Positions 46,190 through 58,292 of a stretch of 64,000 bases of DNA are shown here, piece after piece. The stretch comes from Eucalyptus grandis (taxonomy: Eukaryota; Streptophyta; Magnoliopsida; Myrtales; Myrtaceae), in assembly GCF_016545825.1 (NCBI RefSeq), contig NC_052615.1, positions 31,989,088 to 32,053,087 of the forward strand, written 5' to 3'. The notes under the pieces were generated by a model. The model made no database searches. It saw nothing but the letters and a program-made list of their open reading frames with translations, and was not told the DNA's origin. Position 1 is the stretch's first letter. Each line of letters opens with the position of its first letter. The position numbers and the translations under genes are program-made.

Positions 46190-49100
46190 TAACCTGTTTC
46201 AATGGATATGTTATAGCATCTAAGTTAAAGGAACTCATAACTTGGAGCCTATAACGTAAAATCCGAATTAAGTTTTAATGTTTTTTTTTATCCATGTCTT
46301 TACATGATCTTGCGATATTTCATGCCATTCAATGATGAATGTATAATTTGAAAGCACAAGTCTGAGTTCCCATTTAATGACTGAGACTTTTACTCTATTA
46401 ATATTCATATTTTCTCTTGTGCTTAAAAATAAGTTATAATCGGTGAATTGTAGTAGCAAATAGTGGTCATTTAAGATTATAATTCACTGCAATTGTTTAA
46501 TTAATAGTATGAGTGAAACCTGGGTAGAACTTTGAAACTATGATAGTGGAGGTTCCAAGTTCTAGAATATATAAGGTAGATTCCAAGTTCCAAAATGTAA
46601 ATAACCTATACCAACTTGTAGGTTCCAAGTTCTATAATTCTGTATAAGTTCAACCTAAAATCTAAAACCGCTCACCCTAAACTTGTATTTCAATGAGTTT
46701 AATTGATATTGGGGGGAGCACATGGTTGTTAAGCCACGTAAGTGCTATGTCGACATCATTTGCACTTTGTCTTCCACATTAGCCGCCACATAGGATTTTT
46801 AATAGTGGTCATTGATAGTACGTCAATATAAGGTAAATGCATTATATCGATATATTTTTGAAGTCTTTGATAATACAAAAATATGCAAGTGGTATTGGTG
46901 TCACAATGTAGATAGTTTGGGAATTTTGGTGACATTTTCCCTTTTTTTAAATGGGTTATGTGCATTGATATTGGCAAATATCAAATGTCTTAAGAGTTTG
47001 ATTTCATTGTTAAGAGGATCTTAATCCAATGTGTGATCACAATCTTTTTATAAGATTGGGCTCCTCTATACTGGGCCCGATCACCTTCGGCCTGAGTCTA
47101 CCAATGATATATAAATATTGAATTCCCATTATGAAGCCGGTTGCCTTTGAGCGAGCTGGGCCTAATAAGCAAATAATTAGCCTATTCAATTTGGCCATGA
47201 ACAGACAATTTTTTTTCCATGTATGTGATTAAAAAAAAAACAATGGCTTGACCTAGCTAATGGTCCATCATTATCAAGATACATCCAATAAGTGAGTGGT
47301 TCATATTCCCGTCTTCACTCTCCTTTATCTTATCTAAATGACAAATAAAATATAGTCATTATTCGCTTCATGCACGGACGGAGCCCATTAAATGCAATCG
47401 GTTCAGGACTGACGGTGGATCGAAATAATCTAATGGGCCGATTGCAATAGAAGTCCCAGAGAGGATAATCAAAGGCCCAAAAGATGGAGACTGGCGATGG
47501 AGGTTGAAAAGCTTACATCAACTAGTTCTGGATTTCATCCATTCTTAAAAGAATCAAGGATGTGTGTCTAAATATCACGTGGAGTGTTGAAAGATTAAAT
47601 TTTTCCAGCACTAAAATCTCATTATGTGCATTTGATAGCCTCTAACTGCACACGACTTAATTGACTATATTTAGTCAAAACCACTTAATGTGATTAGTAC
47701 GGAAGGAATTGATTAATTGGTTTAAGTTACAAAAAATCTAACGACTAATAATATACTACCAATTATATTGTTAAAACTGTCGAACAACCTTTTATTTTCA
47801 TATTCAACACCTAATATTTGGAACTTAATATCCTGGATTTAAATATTTAGCACTTACTTTTTAATTTTATCAACCAAATCATGAGTTAGAAAAGTACAGA
47901 AAGTCATATAGACCTATTGAAAGGCCAACCTTTCACGAAAGGGATGCTCAAGTTTTGCACCAAATGGCTTTTGAATTTTGTCATAGGAAGCTCTTCCTCA
48001 ACTAGATATTTAACGATTGAAGAATGAACTCTATACATGATTAGTGCGTGAAATTACTGTTCAAATATGTATTAAAATATCCTGCATAGCTTGCTTAGGA
48101 GATTTATATGAAATTTATGCCACGCCGTCTTGGATTTTCTAATACGCATGCCAATAGATTGTAACCATTAAATGGATTTTTGGCTTATTTCCCTTTTTTT
48201 TTGTCCCCTATTTTGTGAGAAATATATAACAAGGCCGGGTGGGACCTACCAGACCCTCCCGTGGGTGTGAGGACAGGGGATTCGGGATGTGGCGACTCCT
48301 GTGCCTCTCTGCTTTCTATGGCTCAAAAGCTTCATGGACGAGGCCATCATCCATTTGGAAAAATTGTTGCGAAATCACTTGATTGCCCATGACTCGAATA
48401 TCCGTTGGAATATCATGTGTCCATGAATGAACGAGTTCCATTTGATGTAAATGGCTCATCTTAACCTCAGGTAATCAGATCGGTTCTATTTAAAAATAAG
48501 AATAGATTTTCTCGAATATCAATCCAGTTTAAGATTCTCAAATTCAAATTTTAGAACCAATGGGAATTAGTTCAATTTCCAATTTCAAGTGAAAAATTAC
48601 TTGAGAATCAAATTGAATGTGAAACTGATTTTGTAAAACTTAAAACCTATTTTTTTTTTTTTCTGGCATTCGTTTTCTATCTCTCTTTTGTGTTATTCAT
48701 AACTTCACTCAGACACTTCACTACTCTCTCTCTCACTCGTGACTCATCCTCTTCCTCGCTTGCATATCGCTTGCCCTCGCTTATTCCTAACTTTATTGCT
48801 CTTGTTCATATTTTATTTGGAATTGTTTTGTTACTTATATTATTTTGCTGTAAAAAAAAAAACGAAACAAACAAAGAAACAACGGAAGAATGGGTTCTCA
48901 ATAGACATTGGAATTGCATCAGGAAAAAAAAGGTAGGTTCGAGAGTCAATTCCAAGATAGATGAAGTCGGTTTAGTTTTCAAAAATTGGGGACCGGTCAC
49001 TCCTAAGTCCTAACTCCTCTGATAATTTCTTAAAAATAATAATCGGTGGCATATTGGTAAATTGCGCACCTTCACACGGGCCAGGACACAAGCTCCACCT

Positions 49101-49303
49101 TAATTTTCCCTCAAGGCTCATTCCCAGCCAGTACAAAAAAAATGCAAAAATGGAATTATATAATCACACCATCCAGTCTTGAACCTCAAAAAAGCTCGTT
49201 CGCTCGACTCCTGAGCCACTCCGCGCTTTCTCGGCCCCTCGTTATCCCCTTCTCTCCCACCCCTCGCTGCGGACGCGAGCCTCTCCCGCGCTCCACACCA
49301 GAA
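46190..49303. other. Gene-poor stretch and EF-G promoter
   Basis: No gene is supported from 46190 to about 49150. The sequence is AT-rich with several internally repetitive phrases (GGTTCCAAGTTCTA near 46553 and 46620) and an AT-rich fold near 46760-46960. Bases 49150-49303 are GC-richer and are presumably the promoter and 5' leader of the EF-G gene. Confidence 0.4.
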
Positions 49304-52300
49304 ATGGCGGCGGAGTCGGTGCGGCTGGCCGGTCCGTCCCCGGTGTGCAGCTTCGGCGGCGCCCAGCGGCGGCCCGCGGCGCTCCTCCCTTCTCCCGCGC
49401 CCTTCCTCTGCCTCCGCCCTCGCGCCTCCTCCGTCTCCGCTTCCAGCTCCCAGTTCCTCGCTGGGCTGCGGTTTGGCTCCCGGCGCTTCTCGAGGCCTCA
49501 GCGCCGGGGGCGGAGGGAGTTCTCCGTTCTCGCCATGGCCGGCGAAGGTACGTGCTGAAATCCCGGGGGGGTCCGGCGGTTTGTTTGACGTGGTGTGTGT
49601 TTTGCGGCGAGTGTAAATTGTGTCGTCTGACGGGCGAGAGCTTCGCTCGCGGTAGTTTTCCGCCAGGTCACTGACGGAATGCCCCGGCGATGATCTTCCT
49701 CCCCGCCGACGAATCGCGAGTCGACCGGTTCGGAGGCGATGCGTTCTCGCTTGCGAGGGACGATCTGATTGCTCTCTCTTTTTCGAGAAATTCAATTGTT
49801 TTCTTCGCCGCATATCGTGATGAGTTAGGACGCCTGAAATACGAATCGGTAGTGAATTTCGTGTCAGGACTGACCTCCGTACTGTTACACCTTGTTGACG
49901 TGTTGTTTCTTCACTGAGTGCTGTGCTCCAGTTGTAATTTTAGCGATGCTTGTTTTTTTGAGTGTACATTAGGATCATGCGTTGCTTTGTTATGGTGAAA
50001 TGAGTGATCGGAGTTGTTTTCCTTGCCCTTGATGGGAATTGTAAACCTATTCTGGTTGGAAAATCTAATTTTCCACCTGTAGAAGGTTATACTGCATTGC
50101 AGTCCACAATGGTCTCGCATGTTCGGCCACCATTGACATGCTTTTCTCATGATTCTTGCCAGATGGAAAGCGTACGGTGCCGTTGAAGGACTACCGGAAC
50201 ATCGGAATTATGGCTCACATAGATGCGGGGAAAACTACTACGACTGAACGGATTCTATACTACACGGGAAGGAACTATAAGATTGGAGAAGTGCATGAGG
50301 GTACGGCTACGATGGACTGGATGGAACAAGAACAGGAGAGGGGGATTACCATCACGTCTGCTGCAACCACCACATTTTGGAACAAACACAGGATTAACAT
50401 CATTGATACTCCTGGCCATGTGGACTTCACCCTTGAAGTGGAGCGAGCACTTAGGGTCTTGGATGGTGCCATTTGCTTGTTTGACAGCGTGGCTGGAGTG
50501 GAGCCACAGTCTGAAACCGTGTGGAGGCAAGCTGATAAATATGGGGTACCTAGAATCTGCTTTGTCAATAAAATGGACCGCCTTGGGGCTAACTTCTTTC
50601 GGACAAGGGACATGATAGTCACAAACTTGGGTGCTAAACCCCTTGTGATTCAGTTGCCTATTGGTTCGGAAGATAATTTCCAAGGTGTTGTTGATCTTGT
50701 CAGTATGAAAGCCATAGTATGGTCTGGGGAAGAGTTGGGTGCAAAGTTTGTGTATGATGATATTCCGGCTGATCTGCAAGAGTTGGCTCAAGATTACCGA
50801 TCACAGATGATTGAAATTATAGTTGAACTAGATGATGAAGCAATGGAGAACTACCTTGAAGGTGTTGAACCGGATGAGGATACCATTAAGAAATTAATTA
50901 GGAAAGGAACTATGTCAAGCAATTTTGTCCCAGTATTATGTGGGTCAGCCTTTAAAAATAAGGGGTTCAGCCATTGCTTGACGCAGTTGTGGATTATCTG
51001 CCTTCACCTCTTGATGTGCCACCAATGAAGGGTTCTGATCCTGAGAATCCAGAAGCAACGATTGATAGGGCTGCCAGTGATGAGGAGCCTTTTGCTGGAC
51101 TAGCCTTTAAAATCATGAGTGATTCCTTCGTGGGGTCCCTCACATTTGTGAGAGTGTACGCAGGGAAGTTAAGTGCAGGGTCGTATGTGCTGAATGCAAA
51201 CAAAGGAAAGAAGGAGAGGATTGGCAGACTTCTTGAAATGCATGCCAACAGTAGGGAGGATGTAAAAGTTGCGTTGGCCGGTGATATTGTAGCTCTTGCT
51301 GGTCTGAAGGATACAATAACTGGGGAAACGCTTTGTGACCCAGATGCTCCCATTCTTCTCGAGAGGATGGACTTTCCTGATCCTGTTATTAAGGTTGCTA
51401 TTGAGCCTAAAACTAAAGCTGATGTAGACAAGATGGCGAATGGTCTGATCAAACTTGCTCAAGAAGATCCCTCTTTCCATTTCTCGCGTGATGAAGAGAT
51501 CAACCAGACAGTGATTGAAGGAATGGGAGAATTGCATCTTGAGATTATTGTTGATCGGCTCAAGCGGGAATATAAGGTACGGATCTTACTCAATGCGTTT
51601 GATTCAAAACTGATTCTTAAAGATGTTTTTTTTACAATTAAAGATTTCCAAGATTGTTTAAAAAACCACTTGTGACTTTTAGTGTGCTGGCATGCATCTC
51701 CTGCGTGCTATTAATTCACATGCCTTTCTTATTGCTTTTATCGATCCACTTTTCCACTAGAGCAGGCACTTCAGAAGTGCCACAGCATATCATTTAGTAT
51801 TTGAAGATCCCTTTTTTTCTTTTATCTCAGCTAGTTTGTGACTTGGCTTTTCCAGGTTGAAGCTAATGTTGGGGCACCGCAAGTGAATTACAGGGAAAGC
51901 ATTTCGAAGGTCTCCGAAGTAAAGTACGTGCACAAGAAACAGTCAGGTGGGCAAGGGCAGTTTGCAGATATCACCGTACGATTTGAGCCCTTGGAGTCTG
52001 GAAGTGGTTATGAGTTCAAGAGTGAGATCAAAGGAGGGGCAGTTCCTAAAGAGTATATACCTGGAGTAATGAAAGGCTTGGAAGAGTGTATGAGTAATGG
52101 AATTCTTGCAGGGTTTCCTGTTGTTGATGTGCGTGCTGCATTAGTTGATGGTTCATACCATGATGTGGATTCAAGTGTCTTGGCATTCCAGCTGGCTGCC
52201 AGAGGAGCATTCCGGGAGGGAATGAGGAAAGCTGGCCCTAAGATGCTAGAGCCTATAATGAGAGTGGAAGTTATAACACCTGAAGACCACCTGGGTGATG

Positions 52301-53275
52301 TGATTGGTGATCTAAACTCAAGGAGAGGCCAGATCAACAGTTTTGGTGACAAACCTGGTGGCCTCAAGGTAATGCGAACTTCCAAGTGTTTCTTTCTTGC
52401 CTAGGTTTTTCATGTATTTTTTTTTTTTTTGGGTGTGCTTAAAACACAGATTAAGAAAAGCAAGCCTATCTCAGCTGTTCATTTAGCCTTCAGTTGCATT
52501 GTGGAGCGTAGATACAATTTTTGGTTTATATCCATACCAAGCAACAGCAATCCAGAGTTTTCTCCTTCCTTCTAGCTTGGTTGCTTGCATCCAACTCACG
52601 ACTATGATTTTGCTGAGCCTCTTGAGAGAACTGCTAAATCGTTTTCATCTTGGATATGTGTGATCGCCTTTCTGCCTGAAAATGTGTTTTGTTTTGCTTT
52701 TATACTTCAGTTTCATTTGATTAGAAATTTTGTGGCTGTTGGCCTCTACCCGACCATATCACTTGCGTGTTTCTAAGAATTAGAAAGTCTTTAATGTTGC
52801 TGTAGCCTGCTGACTGATATAATTAATGAAATATTTTACTCCCAGCTTGAATAGTACAGTGTTCATGGAACATTCTTCCTGGTACTTGGGGATCTAAATA
52901 TGCATAATGCAGCTTTAGTAGTCATCATGGTTATCTGTTGGGGTTGCTAAATGTGGTTCGTAAATATACTTAATTTTCCAAATTGGAAATATGCTTGTGA
53001 AGAGGGATTAGTTGAATTTAACTTTTGAGGAGAAGACTCTTTGCTTTATCTCTGAATTGATATCTTTGTTAGTGAAATGCTCACAAGCTCGGTTTTGAAC
53101 TCTTCAGGTTGTCGATGCCCTCATTCCACTAGCAGAGATGTTTCAATACGTAAGTACACTCCGCGGAATGACGAAAGGCCGTGCATCCTACACCATGCAG
53201 CTAGCCAAGTTTGACGTCGTCCCACAGCACATCCAGAACCAACTTGCGGCAAAGGAGCAGGAAGTTGCTGCTTAA
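49304..53275 (+). CDS. Chloroplast elongation factor G, nuclear gene, with a 1-base frameshift
   Basis: Translocase GTPase of plastid ribosomes; the Arabidopsis counterpart is SCO1 (cpEF-G). Exons: 49304-49547 (Ser/Arg-rich transit peptide), 50163-51576, 51856-52368, 53108-53275. With the missing base allowed for, the length is about 779 residues, the normal cpEF-G size. G motifs are intact: [46 protein letters not shown]. Domain II ([15 protein letters not shown]), domain IV ([13 protein letters not shown]) and the domain V end ([15 protein letters not shown]) are present. In exon 2 the frame breaks at 50963-50966: AAG GGG TTC stands where AAG GGN GTT is needed ([15 protein letters not shown]). 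The read frame would stop at 51028 after about 369 residues. Everything on both sides is conserved, so a base missing from a G run is the simplest reading; a recent null allele is the other. Confidence 0.93.
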
Positions 53276-54410
53276 ACTAATTTTGCAGACGGTGAAAGCA
53301 ATGATTTTCTTCTCTTCTGGTTTCTTTGTAATTTATTTTACAACTTCGATATGTGAATGCGAGTAGGACTTGGAAGATGGAGAGAGAAGGGATTTGATGC
53401 AAATTGCTTTGGTGAACTGAACCTGATACGTGAAGTCGGAAAACTGTAAATTGCATTGTTCTGCAGTGGGATAAGAGTGAAATTTTGTGCTCTCAGCCTT
53501 GATTTTTTCAAATGGGGGAATTGAATATTATAAAATGAAAGAAATTCAATATCGACAGAAAGATTTTAAAGAGTGCCCCTGGGAGGCCTGACTCTTGTTA
53601 AGTTTCATTAATTGTGTGTTGATAATGTAAATGTTTCCATTAGAAGCAGATGACTTTTTTGAATTATATTATTGCTCAATTTCAAAGTGAGTGATAAGTG
53701 CTATTTATATATTCATTCGTTTTAACTAGTGTTCTCCGGGGCATTCATTACCAATACTCTAATCAATATCTCATGTTAATAGCAAAAAAGAGAATTTTCA
53801 CGTTAGTGAGATGTTCCGTCATGGAGCTTGTTGAATTCAATCTTTACATTATGTTCCATTGATGGATTACCCTTCTTTAAATGCCCAGGTTTTTGACAAA
53901 TGACTAGCTTTCAGTTTAAGATATAAAATATCGGATCAAGCCGTTTTTCAAAAGCTTGACGTGCAAGCTTCATTAAAATTAAGCAAGTGAAGTTGAACAT
54001 TTTATTTGATGAATACGATAATAAGAAATGTAGTTTTGAATATTATATAAAATTTGCGCAGGAAATTATTCACGTACCTAATTCGAGATAATTCTTAAAA
54101 GTAAACGATTCAAAGTAGCCAAAGACTAAAATCTTTTTTACATAGTTTTTTGGAAAGTCGTCAATCTAAGTCAAAAAAATTTACGGAGTCCACTGTTTTT
54201 CAGACAGAACGGAAATCAGACCGATAGCTCAGGAAACTGGAGTTTCATTTTATTCTATTTCTCTGAGAAAACAGAGAAAATCGGTCGAGTCGCCCCCAAA
54301 CGGAGCCGGGATCAAGGGAAAGCCCGCAGCCAAACGGGCCGAAAGTCCAGCCTCCACTTCGCTGTTCGCGCACGGGTCAACTCAACGTAAGCCGAGGACG
54401 CGCAGAAGTT
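53276..54410. other. Between EF-G and HOP
   Basis: 3' flank of EF-G up to about 53.6 kb, then AT-rich DNA whose 53.85-54.37 kb part is related to 26.18-27.51 kb. No gene supported. Confidence 0.45.
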
Positions 54411-54425
54411 AGAACATTCCAGAAC
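54411..54425 (+). promoter_or_regulatory. Heat-shock element upstream of HOP
   Basis: AGAACATTCCAGAAC contains the perfect alternating triplet GAAnnTTCnnGAA (GAA 54412-54414, TTC 54417-54419, GAA 54422-54424). It lies about 170 bases before the HOP ATG. Another GAA occurs 9 bases upstream. This is the binding pattern of heat-shock factors, in front of a co-chaperone known to be heat-induced in plants. Confidence 0.8.
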
Positions 54426-54590
54426 CCCCGGCAATTCGCCAGAACTCTCTCGTCTCCTCCTTTTCCCCGTCTTCTTCAATCATTAATAAAACCCTAAAAT
54501 CGTCTCCCCATTTCTCCCCTCACTTCCCCTTCCACTCTCCGATCCCGAATCCCCCCAATCGACGCTCTCGAATCCCCCGAAATCGGAGCC

Positions 54591-57500
54591 ATGGCCGACG
54601 AAGCCAAAGCCCGCGGCAACGCCGCCTTCTCCTCCGGCGACTACCGCGCCGCCGTCGGCCACTTCTCCGACGCCATCGCCCTCGCCCCGACCAACCACGT
54701 CCTCTACTCCAACCGATCCGCCTCCCACGCCTCCCTCCACGACTACGCCGACGCCCTCGCCGACGCCGAGAAGACCGTCGAGCTCAAGCCCGACTGGTCC
54801 AAGGGCTACAGCCGCCTCGGCGCGGCCTACCAGGGGCTGGGCCGGTACGACGACGCCGTGTCCGCCTTCAAGAGGGGGCTCGAGATCGACCCCGGCAACG
54901 AGGCGCTGAAGTCCGGCTTGGCCGACGCGCAGGCCGCGGCGGCGGCGGGGTCGTCCCGGGGCCGCGGCGCCCCGCCGCCGAGCAATCCGTTCGGGGATGT
55001 GTTCCAGGGGCAGGAGATGTGGGCGAAGCTGACGGCCGATCCGACGACCAGAGGTTACCTGCAGCAGCCGGACTTTGTGAAGATGATGCAGGATTTGCAG
55101 AAGAATCCTACCAGCCTGAATCTGTACTTGAAGGATCAGAGGGTGATGCAGGCGCTTGGAGTGCTGTTGAACGTTAAATTGCACACCCCGGGTCAGGATT
55201 CGGGCTTTGAGGCTGCGGCGGAGGCTGATTCGCCGGCAGCGAGTAAGCCAGACAACAAGCCACCCAAGGAGAAGGAGCCGGAGCCGGAGCCGGAGCCAGA
55301 GCCCATGGAGATAAATGAGGGGGAGCGAGAAGTAAAGGAGAGGAAGGCTCAGGCTCAGAAGGAGAAGGAGTCTGGTAATGCAGCTTATAAGAAGAAGGAT
55401 TTCGAGACTGCAATTCAGCACTACACGAAGGCTATCGAGCTTGATGATGAGGATATTTCTTATCTCACGAACAGAGCTGCTGTGTATCTGGAGATGGGAA
55501 GGGTAAGCACTTCGTCCTCTATGGTGATTATATAGTTTATGTTTATCCATTCAGGTGCTTGTTCTGATGTGAGCATGTATTTAGTTGAGTGCTTGTTTGT
55601 TGATTCTTATAAAGGCAAAAGTTTTGCTGGCTGCGCACGCAGTCAATGGTCTAGTTTGATAATTTGCTTGCGAATGATTAGGAGGAAACTCTAATATTTT
55701 GCTGGTGGTACCCCTTAAACAAATTTAATTTGAAGTACAAGTGATTTTGTTTTGGCCGTAGGATTGGTTTAGAGCCATCTGTAGTTTGGATCTAGGATGT
55801 GGACTAATGGGTAGACCGGTTATGTCCTTTTTCTGAGAGCTATGTTGCTCTAGGAAGGACTGTACCATTTCCTGATTTTTTTTTTTTTTTTGATTTTGTT
55901 CGCGTTGGCAATGCTTGAGTGGAACAATGAATCGTGTAAGAACTGAATGCGTGTTGGGTGGAATTGACCTGTCTGATGGAAGCTGGAAATTGGAAGTATG
56001 ACCCATGAAGAACTAAAATGCTTTGCTGTGGTGCTATTAATCAGCTATTTAAGTCTGCCTGGCCCATTCTAGATGGTTTTGGTCGTTGGTCATGCGTGGA
56101 AATCAAGTAGAGTTGATGTCAGTATCTTGTTCTGTATCTGAGCAGCGTTGCTGTGTATATAAACTGTGTTCAGCCTTCTTGGCTTTGTTTCTTGGAAGAC
56201 AAATGGAAGGTGCTTTTCTCATTCTTAAAAAAAACTAATGATAGCCCACTTATGTGAAACCTGATAATTCTGGCTGCATGGCATTGACATTGAGCCTTAA
56301 TATCTATGCATATCCAGCACTGTGTTTGGGTGTGTTCATTTGTGTTTAGGAGCATACTGAAGAATGGCAACTGTTAATTGAGGTTCTAGTGATGCACTTT
56401 ATTGCGATTGGTATGAGCTTTATTGTGATTGGTATGAGCTTTCTTTTGTCCTTGCCTTCTCTTTGAATACGAGCAAGTGTGGCAGCGTTGAGTTCTGTGT
56501 GGTTATTTATAGGAAAACAGATGTCCATTCTGAGAGCTGACATTTGTAGGGGAGTTTTTGATAACTATGTCTCGATCTGGTGTTGAATTTTTTGCACTGA
56601 GATAACAAGTATCTGAAGGCAAGAACAATTCTTAATGGTGTTCTTATTACTTAAGGAAGAAAAGCATATGTGGCAACACCTTACCATGTATGTCTTCATT
56701 GTAATGTTAATATGTGTCCATTGATGTTCATCCGGCAGCCTAGTATTGTAAATGACATGGCTTATTGATGGATGTTTTTGATTAGAAGTTTGTGTTGTTA
56801 TTCCTGCTTTATTTTTGGTAATCATCTTCAATCGGAGATTCTGAGCTGTTGAATTGTTCCTAAGGAACATGTGGCCCTGCAATAACCTTTGACAGTAATT
56901 TATTCATTTTGGCTTTCAGTTGAGTGTGCTCCTTTCCCATTTGTTGTATATTTTGCCACTAAATAATTTGTCTGGCTTCTCTTTTCTCATATTTTGACAC
57001 TGCTTCCAGTATGAGGATTGCATCAAAGATTGTGATAAGGCTGTTGAAAGGGGAAGAGAACTTAGATCAGACTACAAGATGGTAGCTAGAGCCTTGACAA
57101 GGAAGGGAACTGCCCTTGTAAAGATGGCGAAATGCTCTAAGGACTTTGAACCTGCTATTGAGACATTCCAAAAGGCTCTTACAGAGCATCGCAACCCAGA
57201 CACTTTGAAGAAACTTAATGATGCTGAGAAGGCAAAGAAGGACCTGGAACAGCAAGAATACTTTGATCCTAAATTGGCTGATGAAGAGCGAGAGAAAGGT
57301 TCTGTATTTTGATTTATCTGTATGCATGTGTGATGTTCATTCGTAGTCTCTCTCTGCTGTTTTATTTACTTGATTAGAGCTGAAGTACTGACTACATGTG
57401 TGGACAGGAAATGAATGTTTCAAAGAGCAGAAATATCCTGAGGCAGTGAAGCATTACACGGAATCATTGAGAAGGAACCCTGAAGATGTGAAGGTAAGGA

Positions 57501-58292
57501 TATGGCTTGTCATTATTGCTATTTGTATCTCTCTTGGAGCATTGCTGATGCTTGTTCGTCTGTTTTCAGGCTTATAGTAATAGAGCAGCATGCTACACAA
57601 AACTTGGGGCCCTGCCCGAGGGTCTGAAGGATGCTGAGAAATGCATTGAGCTTGATCCAACTTTCTCCAAGGGTTACACACGAAAAGGTGCCGTTCAGTT
57701 CTTCATGAAAGAATATGAAAAAGCTTTGGAAACATACCAGGAGGGGTTGAAGCACGATCCTAACAACCAGGATTTGCTCGATGGTGTACGAAGGTATGGT
57801 TGTTGATGGTGGAGGCTTGCCTTTGCTGTTGTCTTTTGTGATATTGATTGTTGCGTTACATAATCGAGTCTTAATACTTGTTACAGATGCGTGGAACAAA
57901 TTAACAAAGCAAGTCGTGGTGATTTGACTCCAGAGGAGTTGAAGGAGAGACAGGTACTGCATCTTGTCAAAGTTTTAGCTTTTTACCGATTCAATTGTTT
58001 GGAGAGTATCCTCTTCTTACATATCTCTCTTTTCTGTAGGCCAAGGGAATGCAGGATCCGGAGATTCAGAACATTCTCACTGATCCTGTAATGAGACAGG
58101 TTAGGAAACCGATTGTCATGAAACATGGCTATTAGCAGGATTTTACTGGGTTGGCTGACATCCATGTGTGTTTGGCAGGTGTTGATAGACTTCCAGGAGA
58201 ACCCGAAGGCTGCGCAGGAGCACACGAAGAACCCAATGGTGATGAACAAGATCCAGAAGCTGGTCAGCGCGGGGATCGTCCAGATGAGATGA
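54591..58292 (+). CDS. HOP: Hsp70-Hsp90 organizing protein (HOP/STI1)
   Basis: Cytosolic co-chaperone that bridges Hsp70 and Hsp90 through TPR domains. Exons: 54591-55502, 57010-57298, 57408-57493, 57570-57793, 57887-57953, 58040-58099, 58179-58292, all in phase, giving 583 residues, the usual plant HOP length. TPR1 spans about residues 2-105 and keeps the full carboxylate clamp (K6, N10, N41, K71, R75, aligned to human Hop). The DP1/STI1 domain follows (about 137-190, [26 protein letters not shown]). Next come an acidic Glu-Pro repeat linker, TPR2A ([19 protein letters not shown]), TPR2B ([17 protein letters not shown]) and DP2 at the C-terminus ([17 protein letters not shown]). Intron 1 is long (about 1.5 kb). 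A canonical heat-shock element lies upstream. No defects seen. Confidence 0.96.

Noticed and set aside
50255..50791. Minus-strand frame over EF-G
   Set aside because: Antisense shadow of the EF-G exon with the G motifs on the other strand.
54483..55550. 355-codon minus-strand frame over HOP exon 1
   Set aside because: Antisense to a well-supported exon; Leu/Arg/Gly-rich composition from reversed codons.
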